From the NCBI GenBank assembly GCA_003151115.1, contig PLWS01000005.1, positions 248,001 through 312,000 of the forward strand: 64,000 nucleotides of DNA, given 5' to 3'. Below are positions 7,312 through 16,754 of the stretch, in pieces. Source of the stretch: Vulcanimicrobiota bacterium (GTDB lineage: Bacteria > Vulcanimicrobiota > Vulcanimicrobiia > Vulcanimicrobiales > Vulcanimicrobiaceae). Made by a program: the position numbers and the translations under genes. Position 1 is the first letter of the stretch; each line of letters opens with the position of its first letter. The notes beneath the pieces were generated by a model. That model ran no database searches and had not been told where the DNA came from. It saw only the letters and a list, made by a program, of their open reading frames with translations.

Positions 7312-7802
7312 TCGATGCGGATTCCGAAATCATGAAACGCGCCGTTATAATAGCCGAGCGGCGAGCCGGGGCGCGACGCGCACGAAACCACGCGTCCGAT
7401 GAAGATACTGTGCGTGCCGGCATGATGTTCCTCGGCAACCTCGCATTCGAGGTGTGCGACGCAGCCTGAAAGGATTGCCGCGCCGGTCTGGCCCGTCTCG
7501 AATGCCACGCCTTCAAACTGATTGTCGCGCATTTTGCTGGCGAAGCGCCGGGCGAGCTGCCCTTGGTCGCCGGCCAAAATATTCACGCAGAAAATCCTCG
7601 ACTCTGAGATGTAGAGATAGCTGCGCGCTTCGCGGTTGATGCAGATCAGCACCAGCGGCGGATCGATGCTGACGCTGGCAAACGAACTGACGGTAACGCA
7701 GCGCGGCTGTCCTTCGCGAACACTGGTGACCACCGTCACACCGGTTGGAAAGTGCCGCATGGCGGCCTTGAATGAATCCGGCGTTACCGTTGTGTTGCTC
7801 AC
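7308..7802 (-). CDS. Flavin reductase-like FMN-binding split-barrel protein
   Basis: 164 residues of the flavin-reductase-like (HpaC/RutF-type) domain. Seen are MRHFPTGVTVVTS near the start, TVSSFASVSIDPPLVLICIN near residue 37, FCVNILAGDQ, and GRVVSC with PLGYYNGAFHDFG at the end. Relatives reduce FMN or FAD with NAD(P)H to feed a two-component monooxygenase, but no monooxygenase is nearby, so its partner is unknown. It overlaps both neighbours by four bases within a folD-to-thpR gene run. Confidence 0.88.
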   Translation of the reverse strand: MSNTTVTPDSFKAAMRHFPTGVTVVTSVREGQPRCVTVSSFASVSIDPPLVLICINREARSYLYISESRIFCVNILAGDQGQLARRFASKMRDNQFEGVAFETGQTGAAILSGCVAHLECEVAEEHHAGTHSIFIGRVVSCASRPGSPLGYYNGAFHDFGIRID

Positions 7803-8347
7803 GCCTTACGCGCGCCGATACCCAAGCCGCCGCCGAGCGGCAATATCGCCGCTTCGAGTTGCGGATGTTTCAAGAAGGCACGATTGAAACTGTCCGTCTC
7901 GTCGTCGGCAGTCAGCCCGTTGAGGATCACCAAGCCCGAGAGCTTCAGCACGTGCAGGCATTGCTTCAAGTATTCAGCATAGTCGCGCCGCGGCGCGTCG
8001 ACGAAGGCGATGTCGAGGTTGCGCTGCGGAAAAATGTGCAACACTTCGAGCGCGGGCTGGTTGACGATTTCGATGCGGTCGCCCACGCCGGCGCGGTCGA
8101 AGAATTGCCGCGCGACTTCCGTGCGCTCGATATAGGGATCGAACGTCCAAATCTTTCCCGCGGGCGGCTGCGCGAGCGCCATCTGCAATGTCGCATATCC
8201 GTAACCGGTGCCGATCTCAAGGATGCGGTTGGCTTGCATCGCGCTGGTCAAAACCGAAAGCAGGCGCCCGACGACCTCGGGCACCGTTGCGATGCCGTCG
8301 TGTTTGGCCTTTTGTTCGATCTCCAGAAGCAGCTCGCGGTCCATCAT
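7799..8347 (-). CDS. SAM-dependent O-methyltransferase (family 3, COMT-like)
   Basis: 182-residue class I methyltransferase of the catechol/caffeoyl-CoA O-methyltransferase type. The SAM-binding glycine motif ILEIGTGYGYATLQMA is near residue 42 and the acidic residues lie in WTFDPY and LDIAFVDAPRRDYAEYL. The last part is LILNGLTADDET rather than the family's usual VVDNVLW, so the metal site may differ. The product is somewhat shorter than typical 210-220 residue members. It sits 6 bases after folD on the same strand. Substrate unknown. Confidence 0.85.
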   Translation of the reverse strand: MMDRELLLEIEQKAKHDGIATVPEVVGRLLSVLTSAMQANRILEIGTGYGYATLQMALAQPPAGKIWTFDPYIERTEVARQFFDRAGVGDRIEIVNQPALEVLHIFPQRNLDIAFVDAPRRDYAEYLKQCLHVLKLSGLVILNGLTADDETDSFNRAFLKHPQLEAAILPLGGGLGIGARKA

Positions 8348-8353
8348 GGACGC

Positions 8354-9223
8354 TTAGTCGCGCGGCTGGGGCTTCCCCGCGCGGGCGGCCGCTTGGATCA
8401 CGTTGCGCAGCAATGCGACGTTGGTCACGGGGCCGACGCCTCCCGGAACCGGCGTAATCGCGCCGGCGACTTCAACCGCAGAATCGAAGTCGACATCGCC
8501 TTTCAGCTGTCCGTTAACGAGCGTCGTCCCGACATCGATAACCGTTGCGCCCGGCTTGATATCGGAACCGCGAATGAGATTGGGGACGCCCGTAGCGACA
8601 ACCAACACATCGGCCATACGGGCATAAGGCTGGAGTCCTGCCGATTCTTTGTGCAAGATCGTCACCGTTGCGTCTTGTGCGAGCATCAGCATCGCAACGG
8701 GCGCCCCAACGACGACCGATCGCCCGATCATCACCGCATGCAAACCCGTCAGCGGCCAATGCGGGCTGCGCTCGAGCAACAGCATTACCGCAGCGGGCGT
8801 TGCGGGAATGAATTCGGCGCCGCTGCCAAACGCGAGGTGTCCTTGATTTGTCGGATGGGTGCCGTCGACGTCCTTATGAATCGGAATTGAATCGGCGATC
8901 GCGCGGATCGAAAGATGCGCGGGCAGCGGCTGTTGCAGCATGACGCCATGTACGGTGGGATCGGCGCCCCATTTTTCGAGCCGTTCGCGCACCGCGCCGG
9001 CAGATGCGTTTTCCGGCAGCTCGTCGACGTCTACGGCGATGCCCGCGCGCTGTCCGATTTTCTCGAGATTGCGAACGTAAGCAACCGAGGATTCGTTTTC
9101 GCCGACCAGCACGATAAGCAGGCGTGGATGAATGCCGCTCGCCTGTAAACGTTTGCTTTCGGCGATCAATTCTTCGCGCAGTTCGTTGGCGACAGATCGG
9201 CCGTCCAATATGCGTGCCGGCAC
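8354..9223 (-). CDS. folD: FolD, methylenetetrahydrofolate dehydrogenase/cyclohydrolase
   Basis: Bifunctional cytosolic enzyme interconverting 5,10-methylene-THF and 10-formyl-THF. Family motifs are VGENESSVAYVRNLEK (catalytic Lys), GVMLQQPLPAHL, DVDGTHPTNQG, a shortened P-TPAAVM block, VMIGRSVVVGAPVAMLM (NADP site) and the closing ITPVPGGVGPVTNVALLRN. It has 289 residues from the GTG at 9223, which gives the family-typical start (ARILDG). Longer in-frame starts would run into the divergent thioredoxin gene. It is the first gene of a minus-strand run; the facing start is 58 bases away. Confidence 0.95.
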   Translation of the reverse strand: MPARILDGRSVANELREELIAESKRLQASGIHPRLLIVLVGENESSVAYVRNLEKIGQRAGIAVDVDELPENASAGAVRERLEKWGADPTVHGVMLQQPLPAHLSIRAIADSIPIHKDVDGTHPTNQGHLAFGSGAEFIPATPAAVMLLLERSPHWPLTGLHAVMIGRSVVVGAPVAMLMLAQDATVTILHKESAGLQPYARMADVLVVATGVPNLIRGSDIKPGATVIDVGTTLVNGQLKGDVDFDSAVEVAGAITPVPGGVGPVTNVALLRNVIQAAARAGKPQPRD

Positions 9224-9281
9224 GGCTCGCGCTTTCGTTTGCGGAAGGAACCTCACCTGGGATAGGCGCACGAAAGCAATC

Positions 9282-9806
9282 GTGAAGTGGCTCATCGCCA
9301 TAGCCGGCGCCCTCGCTGCCGTCGTGGTGCTCAAGCAATATTTTCCGAGCACCGGCCCGGCGACGACGCAAATCGCGGCGGCCGGAAAAACGGCGCCGAG
9401 CTTTCCCGTTCCCGCAATCGACGGAAAAAGCGAGACGCTGGAGGCTTATCGCGGCAAGATCGTCGTCATGAACCTGTGGGCGACGTGGTGTCCGCCGTGC
9501 CGTTCGGAAATGCCCGATCTCGAAAGATTCTACGAAACCTACCGCGGGCGCGGATTGGTCGTGATCGGCATCAATCAAGGCGAATCGCGCCAGCGCGCTG
9601 CGTCGTTCGCTCAATCGTTGCGCATCACGTATCCGATATGGCTTGACTCCCAGCAGCAGTATGGGCGCACGTATATCGCGCTCGGCCTACCGACCACCGT
9701 TGTGATCGATCGCGCGGGTGTGCCGGTGCCGCCCGGTTTCGACGGTCCGCTGACTTACGCGCAAATGAAAGCCGCCGTCGCGCCGCTCATTCGCGCGCAA
9801 CGTTGA
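9282..9806 (+). CDS. TlpA/ResA-like membrane-anchored thioredoxin
   Basis: Predicted periplasmic thiol-disulfide reductase: one N-terminal membrane helix (residues about 3-17), then a thioredoxin fold with WATWCPPCRSEMP (Cys70 and Cys73) and the cis-proline region GLPTTVVIDRAG. Relatives reduce apocytochrome c or envelope proteins. The GTG at 9282 is chosen because it starts just before the membrane helix; upstream residues overlap the divergent folD. The stop overlaps the TTG of the next membrane protein, suggesting a two-gene unit. No cytochrome c maturation genes are visible here. Confidence 0.85.
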   Translation: MKWLIAIAGALAAVVVLKQYFPSTGPATTQIAAAGKTAPSFPVPAIDGKSETLEAYRGKIVVMNLWATWCPPCRSEMPDLERFYETYRGRGLVVIGINQGESRQRAASFAQSLRITYPIWLDSQQQYGRTYIALGLPTTVVIDRAGVPVPPGFDGPLTYAQMKAAVAPLIRAQR

Positions 9807-10684
9807 TCGCGTTCTGGCTCCTGATCGCGGCGGCCGCCGGCATGACGGCTGCGCAAGACGTTTTTCCGGGCAACAGCGTCTTCCATACCGGCTGGTACAA
9901 CGCGCTGAACGTTGCGGTGGTCGTCGCAGCACTCCTTCAACGCCGTAAGAATACGCTCGCGCTGTTCGGCGCCGCGATCGTCGTGCTCTCGGGTGTCGCC
10001 GCGGGGCTCATGGGCCCGGACACGCATACCGTCGTCGGATCGCCGGGCGCGACCGTTACCGACGATCAAATCGGCTCGGCGTTCGTGTTTCCGCTCGCGC
10101 AGCCGAACGTCGATCCGCAAACGGTAACCGTTTCGCTGCGCAGCGGCTCGTCGCTCGTTACCATCGGCGCGCAGCGCCGCTATTGGGGCAGCCTCATCAT
10201 GTGGCAGGCGCCGCGCGTTTCGGTCTGGATAACCGCCGCCGACGCCGCGGGAAATCGCTTAACGATCACGCAGCCCACGAACGGAACGTTCTTGTCGCCC
10301 GTGCTTGCGATGCAGCAATCGACGGTTATCGGCGGCATGAACGTGCGTTACGACAGCTTCGCCGTGCCGGCCGAACGGCGAACGGTAAAAGCCGTGCTGT
10401 TTGACGCCCAGCAAGCTTCGCACTTGGGACCGCAGTCGCCGGCGAACGGAGGTCCCGCCGTGTTGTTCGCAGTCGCCGACCGCGGCGACCATCCGGTGCC
10501 CGGCGGAATCGGCGTCGTCCCATCGGGATCGCAAAGAAAAATCGGCGGCCTGATTCTGGGCGCGCAGGCCGGCAATTATCCCGCGGTCGTCGTGGCTTCC
10601 GGGCCGTATCTCCCCGCGCTTATCGCTGGCTTGCTGTTGTTGTTGGCCGGCGCGGCTAGAACTGCGTTCCGCTCGAAAACGTAA
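9803..10684 (+). CDS. Unrecognised membrane protein paired with the thioredoxin
   Basis: 293 residues starting at a TTG that overlaps the upstream stop (TTGA). Hydrophobic segments lie near residues 2-17, 35-47, 52-68 and 267-285. Between the third and fourth lies a soluble domain of about 190 residues, rich in beta-type sequence (TVTVSLRSGSSLVTIG, YWGSLIMWQAPRVSVWI, NRLTITQP). The topology is loosely like ResB, which works with ResA-type thioredoxins, but I see no ResB sequence signature, so this remains a guess. The 3' end overlaps the opposing tldE gene by 29 bases. Confidence 0.65.
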   Translation: MIAFWLLIAAAAGMTAAQDVFPGNSVFHTGWYNALNVAVVVAALLQRRKNTLALFGAAIVVLSGVAAGLMGPDTHTVVGSPGATVTDDQIGSAFVFPLAQPNVDPQTVTVSLRSGSSLVTIGAQRRYWGSLIMWQAPRVSVWITAADAAGNRLTITQPTNGTFLSPVLAMQQSTVIGGMNVRYDSFAVPAERRTVKAVLFDAQQASHLGPQSPANGGPAVLFAVADRGDHPVPGGIGVVPSGSQRKIGGLILGAQAGNYPAVVVASGPYLPALIAGLLLLLAGAARTAFRSKT

Positions 10685-11987
10685 AGCCTTCGATTTTCGC
10701 AGCGGGTACGACGACCGAAAACCAGTAGTCACCCGTGCGCTGGGGCGCATTCGAAAATTCGCATTTTCCTAGCGCTGCAATGATGCTTTGATTGAAGCGC
10801 ATGTTGCGCACGCCGCCGGCCACTTTGCCGTTTTCGATCAAGAACGTTCCATCGCGGGTCATGCCCGTGACGATCGCCTTTTTTTGATCGACGGTCCGTA
10901 TATACCAGAAGCGGCTGATGAGCAGGCCGCGTTTGGTTTCCGAAATGAGTTGCTCGACGGATTTGGTTCCGGGTGCGACGACGAGGTCGATGGCTTGCGG
11001 GCCGTACGCATTGGGCGCAGGCAGCGCGTGTCCGGTGTTCTCGCGGTTGAGTTTCTTCGCCCAATAGCTGTCGGTCACGAACGTCTTGGCGACACCGGCC
11101 TCAATCAGCGTGAGCCGTTTCTTGGGCTGGCCTTCGAAATCGAACGGCATAGAAGGCGCCAGCGGATCGGCGTAATCATCCCGGACGGTCAGATGTTCGC
11201 CGAAGTATTGCTTGTCGAGCCCATCGCTCAAGAACGACGAGCCTTCGTCGACGGCTTGGGCCGAAAAATGCTGCGCCAAGTAGGTAAAGAACTCGCCGAA
11301 CGCCGCCGGCTCCATAATTACCGTCCACTCACCCGGCTCGACGCCTTGCGGCTTGGCAGAGTTTTTCGCCTTGCCCGCTGCCGTTTCTGCAACACTGCGC
11401 GCGTTCAAGGTGGTGGCATCGGGTGAGTAGGCTTGGCCGTACCCGGTGGAGTCGGGCGCATTCATCTTGACGTTGATGCCGCTGTCTGTGCCGTCGAACG
11501 ATGCGCGGGCGCCGTTCGAATTCGCAATGGTAAAACCGGCGCTTTGCGTGCGCGCATAACCGGCGCACCAGAATTTATCGGCTTCGGCGACCTTAAAAAT
11601 GGCGTCGGCCATATCGGCGCGCAGTTGCGGCGACGCATCGGCCGTCGCTTTCACGTAAGCGCCTGCCGGCGCTTTCGTCGGACCGCCCGAGGGCAGCGGC
11701 GCGAGCTCCGGATCTTCGGGAGCGAGTTGCGCGATCGCGATCGCGCGTTCAACCGTCGCCTGCAGCGATTCGTCGTCGAGCATGTTCGTCGCCGCGGTAC
11801 CGGTGCGCAGCCCGAGAATCGCGCGCACGCTGACGCCCGTATCCGCGCGCGCGACGTTCTGATGTATCTCTTCGTGCGTGAAGCGCGTGAGGTCGGCCGA
11901 TTCGGTGCCGATCGTCACCTCGGTTTGATCGGCCGTCGAGAGGGCCAGCACGCGTTCGGCCAACGCTTCGCGCTGTTTGCTATCCAC
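10656..11987 (-). CDS. tldE: TldE/PmbA, partner subunit of the TldD/E protease
   Basis: 443-residue member of the TldD/PmbA family, matching TldE (PmbA). TldD and TldE form a heterodimeric metalloprotease that trims modified peptides such as microcin B17 and degrades CcdA in E. coli. It lacks the HExxxH metal motif present in the upstream gene, as expected for TldE. Seen are VTIGTESADLTRFTHEEIHQ near the N-terminus and the family end (MTRDGTFLIENGKVAGGVRNMRFNQ split over residues about 385-410). The GTG start overlaps the tldD stop by eight bases. The gene order tldD-tldE is conserved in many bacteria. Confidence 0.88.
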   Translation of the reverse strand: MDSKQREALAERVLALSTADQTEVTIGTESADLTRFTHEEIHQNVARADTGVSVRAILGLRTGTAATNMLDDESLQATVERAIAIAQLAPEDPELAPLPSGGPTKAPAGAYVKATADASPQLRADMADAIFKVAEADKFWCAGYARTQSAGFTIANSNGARASFDGTDSGINVKMNAPDSTGYGQAYSPDATTLNARSVAETAAGKAKNSAKPQGVEPGEWTVIMEPAAFGEFFTYLAQHFSAQAVDEGSSFLSDGLDKQYFGEHLTVRDDYADPLAPSMPFDFEGQPKKRLTLIEAGVAKTFVTDSYWAKKLNRENTGHALPAPNAYGPQAIDLVVAPGTKSVEQLISETKRGLLISRFWYIRTVDQKKAIVTGMTRDGTFLIENGKVAGGVRNMRFNQSIIAALGKCEFSNAPQRTGDYWFSVVVPAAKIEGFTFSSGTQF

Positions 11988-13431
11988 CGTAGCCTACGCC
12001 TACTTCGACGTTGCGGAAGCGTGCGGGCGATGCGCACTGCGCCGTCCGTCCGGTCTGCATGGGCTCGCCTTTTCCGCAGTTGGGCGTTCCCCACGCCACC
12101 CACGATTTTTCATCGGCGATCGCATCGCACGAGTTCCAGAACTTGGGCGTCATGCCGGCATAAGTGGGATTTTTCAGCAGTTTGCCGCGCTTCCCGTTCT
12201 TGACTTCCCACGCGATTTCGCAGCCGAACTGAAAGTTCAGGCGGTGATCGTCGATCGACCAGGAGCGGTTGCTCTCCATGTAGATGCCGTCTTTGACGTC
12301 TTCGAAAAGACCGTCGAAAGGCACGTTGCCGGGCAGCAGGTTCAGATTGCACATCCGGATCATCGGAACGAATTCCCAGCTCTGCGCGCGCACGCAGGCG
12401 TTGCTTTCACGGCCGATCGTGCGCGCCGTATCGTTGCTCATCTCGTATCCCACCAGCATGCCGTTGCGGATGATGTCGGACGTTCCGCTCTTGGTGCCTT
12501 CGTCGTCGTAACCAACGGTCGCCATCCCCTGCGGGAGCGTGTTGTCGATGCGGATCGTTACGATGTCCGATCCGTAACGCAACTTGTCGAGCTGCGCGAT
12601 CTCCAGAAAACTCACGCCGGAAAAATTCGCTTCCCAGCCCATGACGCGGTCGAGTTCGGCCGGATGTCCGCACGACTCGTGAATCTGCAGCGAAACTTGC
12701 GAGCCGCCCAGAATGATGTCGCGCGTTCCGCTGGGACACTGCTCGGCGGTCAGCAGTGATTGCGCTTCCTCGCCGATGCGCTGCGCATTTTGCGCGAGCT
12801 GCGCTTCCTCGATGATCTCCCAGCCGCCCGATTTGTAGAGTCCGATGTCGCCCGGAAACGTGCGCGACTGTACCTCGCCTTCCCCGACGGCCAGCGCTTC
12901 GAGGCCGCTGCCGGTTTGCGCAATGGATTGCTCGATGCGCGAGCCCAGCGTGCTGTAAAAGGTCTTGTCGGTCCGCCAGAGATCGATCCACGCGCGTCCG
13001 ACGCTGATCTTGGGCGAAACGTGCAGCGCTTTTTCAGCTGAGAGCAAGAGCGCGACGCGGTCGCCCAGCGGAATTTCGGCGGGATCGCGCACGATAGGAG
13101 TTGCGAACGTATCGACGTACGCGCGCGGAGGCGCGGCGCCGAAGCGATGGCGTGCGATGGCAGCGCCGGCCTTCGCAATCTCTACGGCGCGCGCGGCCGT
13201 CGCGTCGATGCCGGCCGGCGTGAGATCGGATGAAGCCGCGAAGCCCCAAGCGCCGCCGACGAGCGCGCGCATGCCGTATCCGCGGCTGGTGGCATCCGAA
13301 AGCGTCGCGACGATACCGTTGCGCGTCTCGATCCGTTCGGCGCGGACGACCTCGAACCGCAGGTCCGCGTACTCGGCGCCTCGCTTGGAGGCAGTATCGA
13401 GCGCGCGCGCGGCCAGATCGTCAAAACTCAT
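11980..13431 (-). CDS. tldD: TldD zinc metalloprotease subunit
   Basis: 483 residues, the catalytic member of the TldD/E pair. The metal motif HESCGHPAELDRV (HExxGHxxE type) is near residue 253. Family blocks include RGYGMRALVGGAWGFAAS near residue 50, TIRIDNTLPQ near 303, YDDEGTKS, MLVGYEMSNDTA and SWEFVPMIRMCNLNLLPG. It starts with ATG nine bases after the glycosidase gene. Its natural target here is unknown; I found no precursor-peptide gene next to it. The protein is complete and should be active with TldE. Confidence 0.93.
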   Translation of the reverse strand: MSFDDLAARALDTASKRGAEYADLRFEVVRAERIETRNGIVATLSDATSRGYGMRALVGGAWGFAASSDLTPAGIDATAARAVEIAKAGAAIARHRFGAAPPRAYVDTFATPIVRDPAEIPLGDRVALLLSAEKALHVSPKISVGRAWIDLWRTDKTFYSTLGSRIEQSIAQTGSGLEALAVGEGEVQSRTFPGDIGLYKSGGWEIIEEAQLAQNAQRIGEEAQSLLTAEQCPSGTRDIILGGSQVSLQIHESCGHPAELDRVMGWEANFSGVSFLEIAQLDKLRYGSDIVTIRIDNTLPQGMATVGYDDEGTKSGTSDIIRNGMLVGYEMSNDTARTIGRESNACVRAQSWEFVPMIRMCNLNLLPGNVPFDGLFEDVKDGIYMESNRSWSIDDHRLNFQFGCEIAWEVKNGKRGKLLKNPTYAGMTPKFWNSCDAIADEKSWVAWGTPNCGKGEPMQTGRTAQCASPARFRNVEVGVGYGG

Positions 13432-13440
13432 GCGTTCGCG

Positions 13441-15552
13441 CTATTTGGGGGGCTGTTCGAAGCCGCCTGCCAGCGTCAGCCGCACGTTGCGGATGCCGAG
13501 CGAGCCCGCGGCTGTTACCGGAATCCTTGAACCGACGCGATTGATCGCGTAGAGCGCCCTGAATGTGAGCGGCTGCGGCAATGCGGCCGGAAAGCGGAAC
13601 TGGATGCGCCGCCAGCCGTTCCAGCCGATGTGTGCGATCGTGTACATAAACCGCTCGTTGATGGCGTTGTTGACCGCGACGCGAAGCGTTTCTCCGTTTC
13701 CGTCGCCGTTAATCTCCATGCTGATCGCGAGCGCGCGCTGCGGCAGGGCGATCGACGCGTTTGCATACGCGGCACGCTCGGTTCCCGTGAAATCGTAGCT
13801 CAGAATCAGGCAGTCTTTGCACGTTGGATCGGGATCGGGAACGAGTTGTCCCGGGCCGCCGCGCGGCGCAGTTGCGAAGACGGCGGATGCAAGCGAGAGC
13901 GGCACGTCGTGCTCGCCGACCATGACGCGCTGCGTCGCGAGATAACGACCCAGCTGCAAACTCACGACTGCGTCGCTCTTTCCGGCGCGGAGATTTCCGA
14001 ATTTGTCGATTGTAGCGTTTTGGGCGTGCCAAGCTAACGCCGGTGGAAGCGCAATTGGAAAACCCGCGCGGTCGAAGGCGCGGATCGTCAGGCGTACGCC
14101 GCCGCCGGCCGGCACGACGGGATCGCTCGGAAGAATCTGCGTGCGGGCGATCGCCGTTGTTACCACGATCGGAACGTCCAGCCGCATCGCGCCGCGGCGC
14201 ACCTGCAAGATGCCGTTGCCGGCGCGGCTTCCGGCCTTGAATTGACCGGAGGCGAAACTTCCCAAGTTTCCCGGTTTTACGATGACGCGCGTGATATCCG
14301 GATCGGAAACGGCGTGGTCGGCGCGATCGACCGTCGCTAAATGGATGCCAACGCTCGCGCCGGGAAACGCGGCCACGGATTGCGGCCAGGCGACGATTCG
14401 CGAAGGCGGTCCGGCCGGCGCGTCGCTGTACGCGAACAAGCCGTCCGCAATGCTGCGCTCCGTTCCGTCCGACGGAGAGTTCACCACGCTCGCGCCTGGA
14501 TCTCCGGGCAAACGCGCGACGACGGTCGAGCTTCCGCCGCCGTCGAGCTGCATGCCGGTTTGGGCGCCGAAGGCGATCATCAGCGCGGCGAGTTGCGTCT
14601 GCAGCACGCCGATCGAAAGATCCGGCTGTCTGCCGTCAACTTGGAAGAAGAGCAAACGTCCGTCATTTGTAGCCGCAACGCCCGAAGCGGGGATGCGCGC
14701 CGCAAACTCGCCGCCCGAAGGACCATCGGGATCGGCATACCACCGGCCGTTTTGCACGAGCAGCGGGCCGCCGCCGATCGCCGTCTGCACGTCGGCTAGC
14801 GTTGCGCCGGCATTCGAAGAGATTGCAATCGCATCGCCCGGATCGGGCAGCGGAAACATTCCGTACGCGGTGGGACCGATCGCCAAATAATAACCCGCGG
14901 GCTGCGTGACGGAGTTATCTGCGATGCCGGTGACGCGATACGTTGCAAACGGCGGATCGCCGTTGACCGGCTGCAGTTGCACTTCGGTGACGTTTGACGC
15001 AGGCCGCAAAGCGCCGAACTCCGGCGTTATGAGGACCATGCGCCCACCGGGAGGCCATTCGTTGATCGTTCCAACCGGCACGCTATCGGTTCCGATTTGA
15101 ACGGACGGCGCAAGCGAAAATTCGGCGAAGCGCGGAGTTTTTGTCGCGTCGATCGCGATCGCCCAGCGCCTCGACGGCATACGTTCCAAACGGCCGTTCT
15201 GCACGAGGATGTTGAGGGGCGCGTTGGTTTGGTTGATGTCGAAATAGTCGCCGTTGATCCCCGCGACCGCGCCGCTGCGCCGCGCCATCGACGAAACGGG
15301 TTCGCCTTGCGAGACCAGATGGTCTTGCGCGAGCATCGCTCCGACGCGAACCGTCGGCTCCGTGAGATCGATCGCGACGACATGCACGGAAAGCGGACCG
15401 TCCGCGGTCAGCATCTCGTAGTCGCCGTATGCGACGCCGGGCGCGATTTCGCCGATCGTTGCCGCATCGGTGAGGATGCGCGGAAAAGGTGCGACGGGAT
15501 GTGGTGCGTGCGGAAGAAGCGCCGCGAGCGCGATCGCGGCAATCAGTGCCAT
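13441..15552 (-). CDS. Exported phosphodiester glycosidase (NAGPA domain) with C-terminal beta domains
   Basis: 703 residues with an N-terminal signal peptide (about 20 residues). The NAGPA phosphodiester glycosidase domain spans about residues 95-375: AGINGDYFD near 97, AIGGGPLLVQNGRW near 258, a GLFAYSD end, and LDGGGSSTVV near 336, the core motif of the family. Relatives remove GlcNAc from phosphodiesters and occur in bacterial cell-wall or exopolysaccharide turnover. Residues 380-700 look like beta-sandwich repeats of no assigned function. I chose the ATG before MALIAAIALAALLP because it exposes the signal peptide. The start overlaps the upstream propeller gene by ten bases. Confidence 0.85.
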   Translation of the reverse strand: MALIAAIALAALLPHAPHPVAPFPRILTDAATIGEIAPGVAYGDYEMLTADGPLSVHVVAIDLTEPTVRVGAMLAQDHLVSQGEPVSSMARRSGAVAGINGDYFDINQTNAPLNILVQNGRLERMPSRRWAIAIDATKTPRFAEFSLAPSVQIGTDSVPVGTINEWPPGGRMVLITPEFGALRPASNVTEVQLQPVNGDPPFATYRVTGIADNSVTQPAGYYLAIGPTAYGMFPLPDPGDAIAISSNAGATLADVQTAIGGGPLLVQNGRWYADPDGPSGGEFAARIPASGVAATNDGRLLFFQVDGRQPDLSIGVLQTQLAALMIAFGAQTGMQLDGGGSSTVVARLPGDPGASVVNSPSDGTERSIADGLFAYSDAPAGPPSRIVAWPQSVAAFPGASVGIHLATVDRADHAVSDPDITRVIVKPGNLGSFASGQFKAGSRAGNGILQVRRGAMRLDVPIVVTTAIARTQILPSDPVVPAGGGVRLTIRAFDRAGFPIALPPALAWHAQNATIDKFGNLRAGKSDAVVSLQLGRYLATQRVMVGEHDVPLSLASAVFATAPRGGPGQLVPDPDPTCKDCLILSYDFTGTERAAYANASIALPQRALAISMEINGDGNGETLRVAVNNAINERFMYTIAHIGWNGWRRIQFRFPAALPQPLTFRALYAINRVGSRIPVTAAGSLGIRNVRLTLAGGFEQPPK

Positions 15553-16754
15553 GTTGCGACGCTGAGCGGATAGCCGCTCGTCGGGAAGGGGGCGCCGCGC
15601 ACGCGCGACAGCGATGCAAGCGAAAAGACATCGACTCGATCTTCGCCCGCGCACGGGACGTAGAGGCGGCCGCCGGAGACGCGCGGCCTCCAAGGCGTCG
15701 AGCACGTTTGCAGAGGCGTACGCGCCGGCCGCAGCGTCGCGGCATTCAGTACGTAAACCACGTCGGCGGCCTCATCGGTAACGAAGACGCGCCGCGTTCT
15801 TGCGTCGAATGCAACGCCGAGCGGAAACTTCAAGTTCGCACTGCGCATGACGACGTGCGGCGCAGACGTATCCAAAGCGATCTCGGCGACGAATCCGCCG
15901 CCAGGCGTCATCGACGGGCTCACGTTGGAAACGACGTAGAGCCTGCGTCCCCGTTCATCCAACGCGATGCCGAATGGCCGCTCCGGGGCCGGAATCTTCT
16001 GGAGCACGCGCATCGATTGCGTATCGACGGCCGCGATCGACTTGTCGTTGACGTTGCTGACGTAAGCGATGTGCCGCACCGAATCCAATGCGATGCCTTC
16101 GGCGGTAACACCGGTCGTGACTCGCGTAACGGTTCCATCCGGCGTCACCCGCGTGAGCGCGCCCTGGCCTTGAATGTCGCGATCGCTCACGAAAACGTTG
16201 CCGGCAGCGTCGGCGGCGATTTCGTTCCCTGAATCAACGCCGGAAACGTTCGTGATGCTCCAGGGGCGGCGGCCGATACGCGTTAGCGTATCGCCGTCGG
16301 TATCGGACGTCACGAACGAACCATTTGGCAGAAAAGTGACGTCGGCGGGCGCGCCGAGGATGGCGAAGTTTCCAAGCGGCGCGAAGGTCCGCTCGTCGTG
16401 CAGCGCGATGCCGCCGCGATACGTTGCAACCGCGATCACGTGCCCGGATGCAGGCGGCGGAACGGTCCGGATCGCGGCGTACGCGACGGCGGATGAGGAA
16501 GCGCCGACGACTGTCGTCCACACCGGCCGGTTCACAAACGGGGCGACGAACGCATCGCGATCGATCGATCCGGGCCCCAAGATGGCCAAAGAGTATGGAC
16601 CGCTCACGCCCTCCGCGGCAACGCGTACGCGGCTGCCGGCAAAATACGAGCCGGCGGGAACGTGCAGACGAAAGGTGCCGATCGTTTGCGGCGCGCGATG
16701 CGGCGCCGTTCCGAGCAGAAAGAGAAGGGCGAGCGCGCTAACGCGCGTGAGCAT
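15543..16754 (-). CDS. Exported beta-propeller (YncE/NHL-like) protein
   Basis: 403 residues with a signal peptide (MLTRVSALALLFLLG). After about 100 residues of a beta domain (SYFAGSRVRVAAEGV), four to six repeated blades follow: PADVTFLPNGSFVTSD, GNEIAADAAGNVFVSD, EGIALDSVRHIAYVSN, PFGIALDERGRRLYVVSN and PLGVAFDARTRRVFVTDE. This pattern of alternating prediction and display strands is that of YncE/SMP-30-type propellers. No catalytic motif is evident, so it may bind a polymer or partner. It overlaps the nitrilase-family gene by 17 bases and the glycosidase gene by 10, so the three are probably one unit. Confidence 0.8.
   Translation of the reverse strand: MLTRVSALALLFLLGTAPHRAPQTIGTFRLHVPAGSYFAGSRVRVAAEGVSGPYSLAILGPGSIDRDAFVAPFVNRPVWTTVVGASSSAVAYAAIRTVPPPASGHVIAVATYRGGIALHDERTFAPLGNFAILGAPADVTFLPNGSFVTSDTDGDTLTRIGRRPWSITNVSGVDSGNEIAADAAGNVFVSDRDIQGQGALTRVTPDGTVTRVTTGVTAEGIALDSVRHIAYVSNVNDKSIAAVDTQSMRVLQKIPAPERPFGIALDERGRRLYVVSNVSPSMTPGGGFVAEIALDTSAPHVVMRSANLKFPLGVAFDARTRRVFVTDEAADVVYVLNAATLRPARTPLQTCSTPWRPRVSGGRLYVPCAGEDRVDVFSLASLSRVRGAPFPTSGYPLSVATWH

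Noticed and set aside
7772-8890. Long plus-strand frame across the methyltransferase and folD region
   Set aside because: 372 codons but Arg/His/Asp-rich with no domain; both genes on the other strand have complete family motifs.
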